DNA of 64,000 bases from Angomonas deanei (GCA_903995115.1 LR877155.1:374501-438500); one strand, 5' to 3'; shown: positions 20,936-31,874, numbered from the stretch's first letter. Numbers and translations are program-made. Notes: generated from the letters alone by a model not told the origin.

Positions 20936-22021
20936 ATGTCTGACTTACCCAAAGCCGTTCGACGTTTAAAAACTGACGATGAGAATATGGAAAAGTTGCA
21001 CGTCGCCGCCCGCAACGGGAACTTGGAGGAATTGAAGCGATTGGTGAATATTGGGGTCGACCCTACGATTGCCAACCGCTTCGGCTGCACCGCCTTGCAC
21101 CTCGCCTGCAAGGCTGGTCATGTGGAGTGTGCCGCGTACCTTTCCTCTGTGGGTGACGTCAGCACCGAGTGGCATGGACAGAAGCCAATCCATCTCGCCG
21201 TGCTCTCCAATTCCATTCCGCTGGTGAAGGCGCTGGTGGAGGGGTCCACGCAGGCCGGCCGGTCCGCAGAGATCTTGTTAAATGATTGTGACGATATGCT
21301 CGTGACGGAGGTGGGCACGCACCTCAAGACCAGCAAAGGTCAGGCCCCCCTGCACTGGTGCGTCGGACTAGGCGAGGCGTACTTCCCCATGCTGCAGCTG
21401 CTGCTGTCCTTGGGGGCCTCTCCCACCTGCAAGGATAAGGAGGGCGAGACCCCGATCATGCGGGCCTTGGAGTTTCACAATGACCCCGCCCTGGAGGCGT
21501 TGCTGTCGGCCAGGCCCGCCGCCTCCCTCCAGCTGCACATGCGTGATGCGGACGGTCGCACCCACCTGCACTGGGCCATCCTCGCGAACAATGAGCCGGT
21601 CGCCCTCCGCCTGTTAGAGCTAGGCCACGACTGTAACATTGAGGATGAGCAGAAGGTCGTCCCCCTGTACCTCGCGGTGGCCGCCGCGATGGTGACCCTC
21701 GTGACGAAAATCTTGGAAGAAGGCGATCCCTTCTTGCTACAGAATGCGCCATTTCACAACGGTACCACGATCCTTCCTGACCGTATCCAGTGGACCAAGG
21801 CGGTGACGGCGAGCGAGGAGGACCCCGAGGTCATCAAGAAGCGGAAGCAGCAGACGGTGCAGCTCCTGCAACACAAGCTAGACTCCATTAACGAGGGACT
21901 ACGACCGGCGGGGGAGACCGGGGAGGGGAAGAAGAAGCGATCGGCCAGTGCCAAGAAGATGAACTTAGCGCCGTCTGCACCGGTCCGCAGTCGTAGTAAG
22001 AGTAAGGGAGCCAAGAAGTAA
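20936..22021 (+). CDS. Ankyrin-repeat protein
   Basis: The 361-residue protein is built from about six to seven ankyrin repeats between residues 18 and 260. Clear repeat cores include EKLHVAARNGNLEELKRLV, TALHLACKAGHVECAAYL, KPIHLAVLSNSIPLVKALV, APLHWCVGLGEAYFPMLQL, TPIMRALEFHNDPALEALL and THLHWAILANNEPVALRLL. A Lys-rich helical region and a basic tail ending in RSRSKSKGAKK follow. There is no transmembrane segment, kinase or acyltransferase domain, so it is a soluble adaptor that binds protein partners. ATG 20936 is the first after the predicted acceptor. The partner is unknown. Confidence 0.9.
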   Translation: MSDLPKAVRRLKTDDENMEKLHVAARNGNLEELKRLVNIGVDPTIANRFGCTALHLACKAGHVECAAYLSSVGDVSTEWHGQKPIHLAVLSNSIPLVKALVEGSTQAGRSAEILLNDCDDMLVTEVGTHLKTSKGQAPLHWCVGLGEAYFPMLQLLLSLGASPTCKDKEGETPIMRALEFHNDPALEALLSARPAASLQLHMRDADGRTHLHWAILANNEPVALRLLELGHDCNIEDEQKVVPLYLAVAAAMVTLVTKILEEGDPFLLQNAPFHNGTTILPDRIQWTKAVTASEEDPEVIKKRKQQTVQLLQHKLDSINEGLRPAGETGEGKKKRSASAKKMNLAPSAPVRSRSKSKGAKK

Positions 22022-22457
22022 CAAGGGAGGAAAAAAAGATCATCACAAAATATATATGTATGTATGGATGTACTGTTACCCTTTTTTCTTCTTTTTTTTC
22101 TTTCTTTCAACGTTCCTTACTTCTGTCTTGACAAAAAAATAATAATATAGTATATAAAAAAGATGAGAAACCAAAAAGTTAATATATAATTAAAAAAAAA
22201 AAAAAAGCAAGAGCAGGATTCGTCTTGCGATTGTTTTTTTTTTTTCCCCGATGTAATGTAGAAATAAAGCAAATGATTTAAACACGAATCACGAAGTTTA
22301 CCTTTTATGTATTTTCCCCATCCAAGTAGACACACCGACAACACATATTTCTCCCCCTTTTCTTTTTCTGCACAGCAAATAAAAAAAATATAAAATAGTA
22401 TCCAAGAAACGCCATTTTTTTTTAAAAAAGTATTATTTCTATACAAATAGTTTATTC
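22022..22457. other. Intergenic spacer
   Basis: Strongly AT-rich spacer with A and T runs (about 22188-22206 and 22230-22245). I see no gene; the pyrimidine stretch CTCCCCCTTTTCTTTTTCTGCACAG ending near 22376 is a possible acceptor for the next gene. Confidence 0.6.
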
Positions 22458-24472
22458 ATGGCCTTCAATCCTATTTCAATTGGGGAAAGCCAGCCCCCCT
22501 ACCGTCACGAGGTGGAGGAAGCCCCGCACCACCCCAACCCTCCCGCACACCCGGTAGAAGAGGTGAATGGACGACCACTCTTACAGTATCCGACCCACAG
22601 TCCAGCGGAGGCGGTCACTATTCTTCAACAGTGGTTCTATCACATGTACCGCTGGCGAGCCCCGCGGGTGGAACTACCTCCCACCCCACTCTATTATGTG
22701 CCAGAGGTCTATCAGCGCATCCTCACTGATCCTCTCGCACTGGGCGTCACCTCCGAGGATATCGCTGCCATGCGACTGGGCGTGCTGGAGCGACTGCCGC
22801 TGAGTTATGTGCCCCTGCGGTATGAGGACTTGCTCGCCGCCCGTGCGGTGGCGGTTGCCACCTTACAGCGGGAGCAGGCCGCGGAGGAGAGTGGGGCCCT
22901 TCCCCCGGTGGAGGAGCTCAACCCTACGTTAACCGCAGAGGACGCAGAACTACTACAGAGTGACCTCGACGTGGAGGAAGTGTGGCGTAACGCGACGCTG
23001 CGATCCCTCTCCAATCTTCAAAAGCCAATTTACACGGAGATGGGGCAGCAGGCGGCGGAGGAGCGGCACACCGCGCGTCTGGAGCGAGCGGTCCCGGCAG
23101 AGCTGCGAGGATTCCTCTCCGCGGCCTCGCCCACCTCTCCCGGCAGCCCTGGTACCGCCTTCGAGACCGACAAGGACGTGGAGAAGCGCCAGAAGGAGTG
23201 GCTAAACGAGATTACGAAAAGTTTCCGCCTCGCGCGGGCGCTGGACGAGGGGTATCGCAGTTTTATCGAGCAGCTCACCGCGACCAAGGCGGGGCTAGAC
23301 CCCAAGGATGCGGCCCACACCGCGCTGTGCCGGGAGATGTGGGAGTATCTCTTCCAATCGCTACAGGACTCCCCGCTAGCCGTTTCGGTGGCCGCCGTGC
23401 AACAGCGCTTGTGGCGTCGGCTGTGTTTATTTTCCTTCAAATACGGAAGCGAGGAAGAAGGGGACTTGGAGACGCCCTTTTTGAAAGATTTTCGTTCCTT
23501 TTATGCCCCCCAGCAGGAAGCCTTCCTAGTGAGCGAGGCCGTCCTGCAGCGGACCCGTCACTGGAAGACACTGCTAGGAAAGTATAAAAACTTTGTGGCC
23601 GCGTATGCCGCCAAAATGGGTGTGGAAGAAAGAAAATCACAATTACGGTTTGACAGTAGCGAAATTGCCGACGACGAGGACGAAAATAATAATAACGACA
23701 ATGACATTGTTGTATTTCAACCTTCCATTCCATTTGATAATAAATTACTACAACGTGCTGTCCCGAATGGTAATAATAATAATAATAATAATAAACAAAA
23801 AACAGCGGCGGTGTATCCAATCGAGGTCATTCCGCTCTTTCCTAGCGGTTTTGATAAAGCCTACGACACCGATATCGTACGAAATAACAATAAAAATAAT
23901 GAAGAAGAGGAAGAAGGAGATTACTTGGCAGAGTGTGAAGGAAAGTTGGTCCAAGCGGTGCTTCCTGGTGGCCGTAACACGTTAAACGCCGTTTTTCAAA
24001 ATCAAAAAATCATCATAATAGTGTAGGCCCACACGTGCTCGTCAATCAGCGAGACTTACTCCTGGCGGAACCACTCTATAATAATAATAATCAAAATTCT
24101 ATAAAAGAAGGAGATACCGTTGGTTACATTGCGCCCCCCGGAGACGCGTATGAACTCTACTACAAGGACAGCATGAATGTGGGTAGTTATATGCTTCAAC
24201 TACACGATAAAACAGAAATGAACATTCCTCAAAATAATAATAATTCTATAATGGGCGCCTACAATGCCAGTGGACACTACGTCACTTATCATCGTGTGAG
24301 TGAGCGATTATTGTTTAGTAAATCTCTTCACGTGGAGAGTCCACCCTATACGCGTTATATTATTGCCTATGATAACGAGTTGAATCAAAATCATAATATT
24401 AATAAAAATAGAAAGAGAGAACGAGAAGAGGAAAATGAAAAGGAGGAAGAAGGTCCATCACCAGCAGAATAA
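22458..24472 (+). CDS. PAF1: Probable Paf1 subunit of the PAF1 transcription complex (frame break near 24005)
   Basis: Two frames (22458-24026, then the frame open from 24002 to 24472) form one gene of about 671 residues; one extra A in the run at about 24003-24009 joins them through QNQKNHHNSVGPHV. From memory, several segments align in order with human PAF1: YPIEVIPLFP with PVEVMPVFP, a following VxxAxLPxG-like region, YIAPPGDAYELYY with YAPDDVYDYKI, and SGHYVTYHRVSERLLFSK with GDGVYYNELETRVRLSK, then a strand YTRYIIAYDNEL like LLVVKHRDMNE. The tail is acidic, as in PAF1. The upstream helical part (EKRQKEWLNEITKSF) also fits. Paf1 would act with CTR9, CDC73 and LEO1 on RNA polymerase II. 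Base composition turns AT-rich and Asn runs appear after about 23,680. Confidence 0.6.
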
Positions 24473-25656
24473 AAAATAATAACGAATGAATTATAAAATA
24501 ATAATAAAAAAAGGAAATTATATTGTACGACTTTTTCTTTTTTTAAAATCCTTTTTTTTTTAGTAGAAATACAATAAAAATAAAAATATAAATTACGAAG
24601 ACGATCTCATTGCGTGCGTGAAGCGCTCTTTTTTTTTTTTTATTATTATTATTTATTGTATTTAAACATTAAATGTGTATTTTGGAGTGAATCCATCGAT
24701 AATGTTTAATAATTCATAAAAAAAAAATTATTCTTTTTTTTTTTTCTTTTAAAGTTTTTGCACTTTTTTTCATCTTTACTGTTAGACGAATATAAATTTC
24801 CTTTTCTCTCTTTCTTTTTTTTTTTTTTATAGTTAAAAAAAAAGATTTCTCTTTTTTAGTTTTTAATTTTTTTCGTTTTACATATTTTCGTTTCGACTTA
24901 TTTAATTCCATTTTCTCTTTTTTTCGGGTTATTTGACTTTTTCTATTGGATAAAATAAGAAAAAATAAAATAAAAAACAAAAAGATCAAAAAAAATTAAA
25001 AAATAAAAATACTCTTTTCAAAAAAAAAAAAAAAGTTACTTATTTATATATATATAAGTTAATTTTGGTTATTTCGGTTTTTTAAAAATAATAATAATAA
25101 TAAAAAAAGTTTATTCGTCTTTGTTGTACTTGTGCCTTTTCTTTTTCCCTGACTAGCTTTTTTTTATTATTTGTTTTGTGATATTCTTCGTTTCCCTAAA
25201 AAAAAAGAGAATATATTTATAAAACTATCCGCTTCCACTTTTTTTTGTTTTTTTTTTTGTTTTTTTTCTGTTTTCTCTAAAATTTATATATAATATAGCT
25301 TAACCATAAAAAATAAAAATCAGAACGTAAAAACCATCATAAAATCAAAAAAAAAAAACAGAAAAACTTTATATAATTACCCTTCCAGCGTTCTTTTTTC
25401 CACCTTTTTTTTTTGTTATTATTTTATCATTCCAGCGACACTTTTTTTTTTTTAAAGAAAAAAAGTGCACCAAAATAAAAAATATAATATATATAAAAAA
25501 AAATAACGGAAAAAGTCCTCCGAATTAGTCAATTTTTTTTTTTTTTTGTCCCCCCTTTTTTTTTTCATTATTATCTTTCACTTTTTTTATTATTTATTGT
25601 TTTTCTTATTCACAAAAAAAAAAAAAAAAATTATAAATAATAATTAAACGATAAAT
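24473..25656. other. Long AT-rich intergenic region
   Basis: About 1.2 kb of very AT-rich DNA made largely of A and T homopolymers and TTATTA or AATAAT stretches. It is several times longer than most spacers in the window. No open frame here looks like a real protein, and no tRNA-like or rRNA-like sequence is visible. It must contain the 3' UTR of the gene before and the splice signals of the gene after; many T-run plus AG combinations exist, so I cannot choose one. Confidence 0.65.
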
Positions 25657-25869
25657 ATGCCCTTTCTCATTTCCACTACCACTCCCACCACCGTGGCCCC
25701 CTATAAATCGACTTCAGAACAAAATAATAATGAAAATTCCATACATATAAATAATAATAATCAAATTTTAAAGAATGAAAATGAAAATGAAGCGATGTTA
25801 CATACAGAAATGAGTCCGCTGACGTTACCACTGTCGGCAGTGACCCTACCTCAGAATAATAATAATAAT

Positions 25870-25921
<52 letters not shown>

Positions 25922-28461
25922 TTTATTTTCATGGAGAAAAGATTGTCAGCGTCAAATTACGAAAATCACGCAAAGAAAACCCCCAAAATAATGAAAATAA
26001 TAAGCATAATGAAAAATTTGATTTTCCGACGGTACTCCCAACGGAAACAAAAAACGAACATAATAATAATAATCATTATTATTATCGCTGCAATCGCTCT
26101 TCCCTGAGAGCAAACTCCTATCCGGATTATAATAATAATATTATAAATAATAATAATAATAATAAAACGATTTCTTTCAACGACGGCAAAACGTTTCATC
26201 TTTCCGGAAAAGAATATCACACAATAATAAATCAGAAAAATTTAAGTAATTCAAAAGACTTATTATTATTATTAACTTCTCTTTCCTCCACCGCTAGCTG
26301 GCGGCACGACCCTTATGGGATGGACCTCTCACCTCATAATAATAATAATAATAATAATGAAAGAATGGAAAAGGAAAATGTGTACTGTTATTATCATTAT
26401 CAATATTATTATAATAATGACCATCATAACGTGTGGGAGGAGGAATATTATTATGATAAAAATAATAATAATAATACTAATAATAATTATCATTTATCGA
26501 TCAGTGATATTTCAGAGATTCAATCCGAAAAAGACGACGACGTAAAAAGTGAAAATTCCTTTCTTCCTCAAAATAATAATAATAATAATAATAATGCTAA
26601 AACATGGAAAAGTTTTGTGGAAAGAACGTTAAATAATCATCAAAACGATAATCATCATCATTCTCATTTCAGCCCCAAGGAAAGAAATAATAATCATAAT
26701 AATAATCATCATTTTTCTTCCTTATTGGCTTCTGTCGATGTTCCTTCCGAAAGACGGTTCCTTTCTTCCATCCACTCTCAAAATAATTCTTCCAATCATC
26801 AAAATAATAATAATAATAATCATCAAAATAATAATAATAATATAACGGTAAATGCGAAAACGGTGACAAAAGTGGTCCAAAACTCCGAAAAGTATCGTAC
26901 CACGGTACCTCCGGTTTATAATAATCAAAATAATAATAATCATAATAATAATAATGATAATAAAGAAAAGGAAGAAGAAGTGAAAGAAACAAGACCAACC
27001 GAAGTGAAGAACGTGTTCACTAATAATCATGAAAATGAAAATATGATGATGAATCATAATAATAAACCTTCCCAAGACACTGCTGTGATTTCCATTTCCA
27101 ATCATAATCATAATCATAATCATAATAATAATACTAATCATAATACTAATAAGTTAATCAAACAAAAGTCGGTCGACCTTCACCATCCAGCCGAAGTCGC
27201 CGAATACATCCGCAAACAACAAAATTATTTATATTTTACGTCTCATTATTTATTATACGACCTTTCCAAGGAGGACGAAAGGACGACTAACAATAATAAT
27301 AATAAGAAGAGTGGTGGATTTTCATTATCGTCGCTCCATCATCATCATAATAATTCAAAATATCAGAATTATCCAGCTATTTTTGAAGATGCGAAGAAAT
27401 GGCGTGAAATGCGGTTAGGACCGTGCAGCAACAGCGCTCGACGATTTTATAATATTATTCTCGAACAAGGAAATATGAATAATGAGGAAGAGGATAATAA
27501 TAATAATAATAATGCATATCTCATGGAAAAGATAAAAAAATCCAGCCTGCCGACGCTGCTGGAGCACCAAAAACAACATTTTTTGAAAAAAGAAGAGGAG
27601 GAATCTTCTTTTCTGTCGCACGATGTCGTCAAGTATGTTTACGTCGTGGAGCACACCGGCGGCTCCGTCCTCAATTTTCCAAATAAAAATAATAATAATA
27701 ATAATAATAATAATTGGAATTCAAAATCATTTCAACGATTTTCGTATTGTTTTTCAAAATTTTTATTTCCAGTCGGGGAGACGGTCCTTGTGGATGGGGA
27801 TATGGGCCTCGACTGCGGCCGTGTGCACCTCGCCCTCAGTAAAACAGAATATTATCAATACGTGAGTTATCGCTGCCAACAGGAAGAGGAAAATGAAAAA
27901 AATAAGGATAAGGTTGAAAATAATAATAAGAATCCTAAGTGGTCGTCCTCTTTTCGGGCCAACGCCACCTTCACACGAGAACAATACAATAATAATAATA
28001 ATAATAATATTTCGGAAAGACAATTATTATTATTTCAGTCCATTGATCAATACCGACAGGAACACGAAAATAATAATAATCATCAAACATTATTTCCCAG
28101 AAAGTTTTCACATTTTTTGAAATCGTTTGTCTATCGGAGCGCGACGACGACGGAATTGTCACGACAGATAAAAATTTTTAATATGGAAAATGAAATTCTT
28201 TCTTTTTTGCAGTTTTTGAGTGCCTCCGAAAAAGTAAATTTGGAAAATAATAATAATAAAAATAATAATAATAATAATTCATTTTTCAAAACTACTCGAG
28301 TGGATTTAATGCATTTCATCAAGGTGGAATTTCAGTCCGATTTGCAAAAATTATTTGTATATTATTGTTCTGAAAAAGAAGTTCGATTTTTGGAGTTGGC
28401 GACCTTTCTGAATAGTATTTTTAAGTGCCGCGTGTGGATACGAGAAATGAAAGAAAAATGA
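25657..28461 (+). CDS. PSP1 C-terminal domain protein, Asn-rich
   Basis: The 934-residue protein has a long Asn-rich, disordered N-terminal two thirds and a C-terminal PSP1 domain (PF04468) from about residue 655 to 930. The domain is shown by KYVYVVEHTGGSVLNF, FPVGETVLVDGDMGLDCGRV, a helix with ELSRQIKIFNMENEIL, DLMHFIKVEFQSDLQKLFVYY, and the closing FLNSIFKCRVWIREM, which matches the family's ending of the type VRDLxxxFKTRIWMRQI. Asn runs even interrupt the domain. Several PSP1-domain proteins occur in trypanosomatids and have been linked to mRNA fate, so a post-transcriptional regulatory role is plausible. The N-terminal half is nearly all AAT-coded. Confidence 0.85.
25855..25919 (+). repeat. 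AAT trinucleotide microsatellite inside the PSP1-domain gene
   Basis: A near-perfect AAT run of about 65 bases, with one TAT unit, codes for a polyasparagine tract. It lies in the Asn phase, not the Ile (ATA) or stop (TAA) phase. Confidence 0.9.
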
Positions 28462-29400
28462 AAAAATAATAATAATAATAGGGACTGTTTTTTTTTTTCG
28501 TTTTTGATTTTTTTTTTTTTTATGGTTATGATATGAATTTTTTTTTGTTTTTAAATTTTGAGAAAGCTTTGTTGTTACACTTTATTCCGAATCATTTTTT
28601 TTTTTTTCAAAGTATTTACCGAACTTTTTTTTTTTTTTTAGTATTAAAGCATTTTTTTTTTTTATTATTATGTCACTTTTTTTTATCGTCACTGCTATTA
28701 TCACTCATCATCTTGTCACTTTTTTTTTTTATTGTTTAGTCCTGTTTTTTTTTTTTTGTTTTGAAATAAAAATATTTTATAATATTTTTGTTTTTTACCG
28801 CTTACTCCCTCCTGAAATACATTTATCAGAACATATGAAAAAAATAATACTCGTTATTATTTTTCTGTTTTTTTATTTTTATTTTGCGAGTTTTTAAACT
28901 CTTTTTTTAATGTTTACATGGTACTATGAGAGACAGTCGTTTTTGTTATTTTTTTTGAGTTTATTTCCGTTCTTTTTTTTTCTTTTTGTGTGTGTGTGTT
29001 TCTGCATAAAAAAATAAAAAAAAAATGAACAAATAGATAAACTTAAAAATAAAATGAAACGATGCGCTTTTCTTGTATCTTACCGAACTGATTTTTTTTA
29101 TTAGGATTGTTTTTCAATTTTTTTTTGTAGTTTTATCTTTACATGGGTATAAAAGAAAAAAAAATTGTTATAAAAAAAAAAGCAAAATTTATGTTTTTTT
29201 TTTTAGTTAAATACATGAAAGTGGTTTTAACCGCTTTATGGGGGAAAATGGAAAAAAATTAAAAAAAAAAAAAATAATAAACATCATTTTTTTTTTTTTG
29301 TTTCGATGAGAAAAACCAAAAACAATATTTCACTACCTCTTCTTTTCTCTCTTTTCCATTTCATAAAAGTAAAAAATAAAAATAATAATAAGTATTATTC
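28462..29400. other. Long AT-rich intergenic region
   Basis: About 0.94 kb of T-rich sequence with many T runs of 8-14 bases and a short GT repeat near 28987-28999. Nothing coding or structural-RNA-like is visible. The pyrimidine tract at its right end serves the next gene. Confidence 0.65.
29331..29369 (+). promoter_or_regulatory. Candidate trans-splice acceptor
   Basis: CACTACCTCTTCTTTTCTC and TTTTCC tracts end in AAAAG with AG at 29368-29369, 31 bases before ATG 29401. Confidence 0.55.
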
Positions 29401-30423
29401 ATGAATTACTTCTCCCAGTGGCCGGAGCTGCAGGTCCTAGACCGTCGCAACCACTATTACAAACTTTCCGATATTTTAAACCATGAAAAAAAGAAAATCG
29501 ATTATGTTTTATTGTATTTTACGACGAACTGGCACAGAGAGTGCCATCAATTCAGCCCGAAATTGAAACGATTCGCCGAAAAACACCACAAGGATAAAAA
29601 TTTTATTGTTTTAGTGTTATCGCGAGACACGACCAAAGAAGAATTTATCGATTTTTTCATATTTAATGCGTTAAAAAAATCCGTCATGAAGGAAGAATTA
29701 CAAAAAACGGAAAAAAATATCACCGCCGATAATATGTTGAATGATTATCCCATTGCCAGTGGGTATGTGCATACCAATGCGGAAACCATGGAATTTCGTA
29801 CCGACGCCGACGGTCTTCACGGGGAATACTATCCGGAAGATTACGACAATGCCGAAAAAGAAAATGAAAATATTTATTATTACGCTATTCCGTGGGAGCA
29901 CTCCGAGGAGGTCGTCGCCCCCCTTTTATTTGACTTGCGTATTTCGAATTACCCACAGCTCGTCGTGGCCAAAAATAATACAGAAGAAATTCGAAATTTT
30001 AAAATTGAAAATGTTTTATCCGAAAAAAAGTTATTGGAGCTGGAAAAACACCGTGCGATCCTCAATAAACTCATTCTATCCTACATTCAGCGACAGTACG
30101 CCGTCTACGCGCGCAATCGACAACTTTTGCAAAAAAACCCCAACGCCGAAATTAGCAACACCATCGCACGTCAAAACGATTACGTGCCGTTTGTGCTTCA
30201 TCGACAGTTTCGTATGAAAGACACGACGATTGCTGGTCGTTTCATGATTGACGTGCGGGATCCTACGGGGGAAGAATTCCCCTGGGATGGCGTCGCCCCT
30301 GGTGGTCGTGCCTTACTGTTATTATTGTTTTTTATTGTGATTTGCCTATGTGTTGGGGGGTGGGTGGCGGTGATGCTGGGGCAGGAGAAGAAGCGGCAGC
30401 GGGCGCTAGAGGCTTGGATGTAA
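29401..30423 (+). CDS. Tail-anchored tryparedoxin/nucleoredoxin-like protein, altered active site
   Basis: The 340-residue protein has a tryparedoxin-type thioredoxin fold followed by a single C-terminal membrane helix. The segment DYVLLYFTTNWHRECHQF (around residues 34-51) aligns with VFFYFTASWCPPCRGF of the tryparedoxins. The motif is WHREC, so the first, attacking cysteine is replaced by His45 while the second (Cys48) stays. IVLVLSRDTTKEEF, the proline-containing SNYPQLVVAKN and the terminal DPTGEEFPWDG all match tryparedoxin landmarks. A hydrophobic helix at about 302-325 with a short basic tail suggests a tail-anchored protein facing the cytosol from the ER or outer mitochondrial membrane. 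It is first in a row of five related genes. Ordinary dithiol oxidoreductase chemistry is unlikely. Confidence 0.8.
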   Translation: MNYFSQWPELQVLDRRNHYYKLSDILNHEKKKIDYVLLYFTTNWHRECHQFSPKLKRFAEKHHKDKNFIVLVLSRDTTKEEFIDFFIFNALKKSVMKEELQKTEKNITADNMLNDYPIASGYVHTNAETMEFRTDADGLHGEYYPEDYDNAEKENENIYYYAIPWEHSEEVVAPLLFDLRISNYPQLVVAKNNTEEIRNFKIENVLSEKKLLELEKHRAILNKLILSYIQRQYAVYARNRQLLQKNPNAEISNTIARQNDYVPFVLHRQFRMKDTTIAGRFMIDVRDPTGEEFPWDGVAPGGRALLLLLFFIVICLCVGGWVAVMLGQEKKRQRALEAWM

Positions 30424-30749
30424 TAAATAAATAATAATAATAATAATATTTGACTATCGGAAATAATAATAATTATGATATTGGTAGTCCGCTTTTTTTT
30501 TTTTTGTTAATGAATCGACATAATTATACGCATAAATTTTTCGCTAATACTTGATTTTTTTTTTTTTTTTGAAGCATGAAATGTGAAATGAAAATAAACT
30601 GCTTTTTATTAGTTCGTTACATCTTTTTCTATCTTTCTCTCTTTCTTTATTTTCCAAGCACAAACAACAACAACAACAAAAAAAAATACATTAGTTTTTT
30701 TTTTTTTTTTTTCACATCGCTTAATTCCTTACAATAAATAAATAAATAA
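30424..30749. other. Intergenic spacer
   Basis: AT-rich spacer with T runs and a CTTTCTCTCTTTCTTT tract near 30631-30647 followed by AG at 30657-30658. No gene is seen. Confidence 0.6.
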
Positions 30750-31874
30750 ATGTTTTCCTTTTTTTCGTCCTTCAATGAGGATCACCTCAAAGAAAACACA
30801 TTCCCCTTATTCGACTATTCTCTCACCAGAGAAAATAAAAAAAATATGACGAATAATAAAAATAATAATACACCGCTCCTACCGCTTTCCTTGTTACGGC
30901 AGGACGGGTCCTCCGTGTCGGCGGAAAAAGCGTTAGAAGGAAAACAATACATTTTATTATTTTTCGCTGCCCATTATATTCCCTCGTGTCAGCGTATGGT
31001 TCCCTTTTTGGGTGATTTTTACAATCGTCATCACGAAAAACGAAATTTCGAGGTCATTTTTGTTTCCGCGGATAATAAAGAAGAACACATGATGAACTAT
31101 TTTCAAAATAAAAGTAGCAACTATGTCGTGCGAGACAAAAACAAAAACAAAAATATAAATAATAATATTATTAATAATACTATCAGCATTCCTTCTTCCA
31201 ATCATACTTCCAATCATAATAATAATTCCTCCACGCTCAAACCCGTCAATCAACACCACAACAATAATCAAAATAATAATAATTTTGAAATTAGTGCCGA
31301 GGCGATTGAAATTCCCATCAGTTCCAAACGTCGTTCTTCGATTGAGTATGTACGTCAGGAGCAATCCCCGTCCGTCCCCAAGACCCCTCTCTGCGACGGT
31401 CACGCGGCGTGGCTCGCCATTCCATTTCATGAAAAACAAATGATAAAATATTTACGAAAAAAGTTCAAAGTAGATACGTTACCGCAAATTGTGGTGCTGG
31501 AGGTGGATTCTTTTTATTCCAATCAAAATAATTCTGAAAATAATAAAAATAACAATGTGTTTGTCAAGATGATTACACGAGAGGGTAAGACATTAATCAA
31601 CCGAGACGAGAAGGCGCGTCACTTTCCTTGGCGAGAGCACGACGAGGAGGTGTATCGACTGTTAATGAAATATTCCGCTCGCTTTTTCAATAAAAATAAT
31701 AATAACGGGAATAGACGCCGTGGCCGGTGGCGTAGGAGTGTGTACGGAAAAGTATTTGATTTCCCTACCACGACTATTTTGTTGATTGTCATTATTTCGA
31801 TTGTATTGTTAGCGTTGGGGTATTATTTTATGTTTTATAAGAAAAGTGTAGGAGGGCGCCTGACGACGTATTAA
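30750..31874 (+). CDS. Tail-anchored tryparedoxin-like protein with one active-site cysteine
   Basis: The 374-residue protein has a tryparedoxin-like fold with a large Asn-rich insert (about residues 135-185) and a membrane helix at about 341-364. The active-site segment ILLFFAAHYIPSCQRMVPF shows HYIPSC in place of WCPPC: the tryptophan and first cysteine are gone and Cys80 remains. FEVIFVSADNKEEHM, AWLAIPF, KVDTLPQIVVLEVD and ARHFPWREHD match the downstream strands and the FPW landmark of tryparedoxins. The architecture equals that of the gene upstream, so the two form a diverged pair. A redox-independent membrane adaptor or a one-cysteine thiol exchange function is possible; neither is shown. 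Confidence 0.78.
   Translation: MFSFFSSFNEDHLKENTFPLFDYSLTRENKKNMTNNKNNNTPLLPLSLLRQDGSSVSAEKALEGKQYILLFFAAHYIPSCQRMVPFLGDFYNRHHEKRNFEVIFVSADNKEEHMMNYFQNKSSNYVVRDKNKNKNINNNIINNTISIPSSNHTSNHNNNSSTLKPVNQHHNNNQNNNNFEISAEAIEIPISSKRRSSIEYVRQEQSPSVPKTPLCDGHAAWLAIPFHEKQMIKYLRKKFKVDTLPQIVVLEVDSFYSNQNNSENNKNNNVFVKMITREGKTLINRDEKARHFPWREHDEEVYRLLMKYSARFFNKNNNNGNRRRGRWRRSVYGKVFDFPTTTILLIVIISIVLLALGYYFMFYKKSVGGRLTTY

Noticed and set aside
20688-20969. Phe-rich frame ahead of the ankyrin gene
   Set aside because: Coded by the T-rich splice tract and overlapping the real start in another frame.
25000-25656. Possible promoter or replication origin in the AT-rich gap
   Set aside because: Nothing beyond AT richness supports it; the neighbouring genes are on the same strand, so no strand-switch promoter is expected.
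25855-25919. Possible CRISPR or minisatellite array
   Set aside because: It is a simple AAT microsatellite inside a eukaryotic gene with no spacers.
26315-26545. Ile-rich plus-strand frames overlapping the Asn-rich genes
   Set aside because: They are the ATA phase of AAT runs within the true frame.
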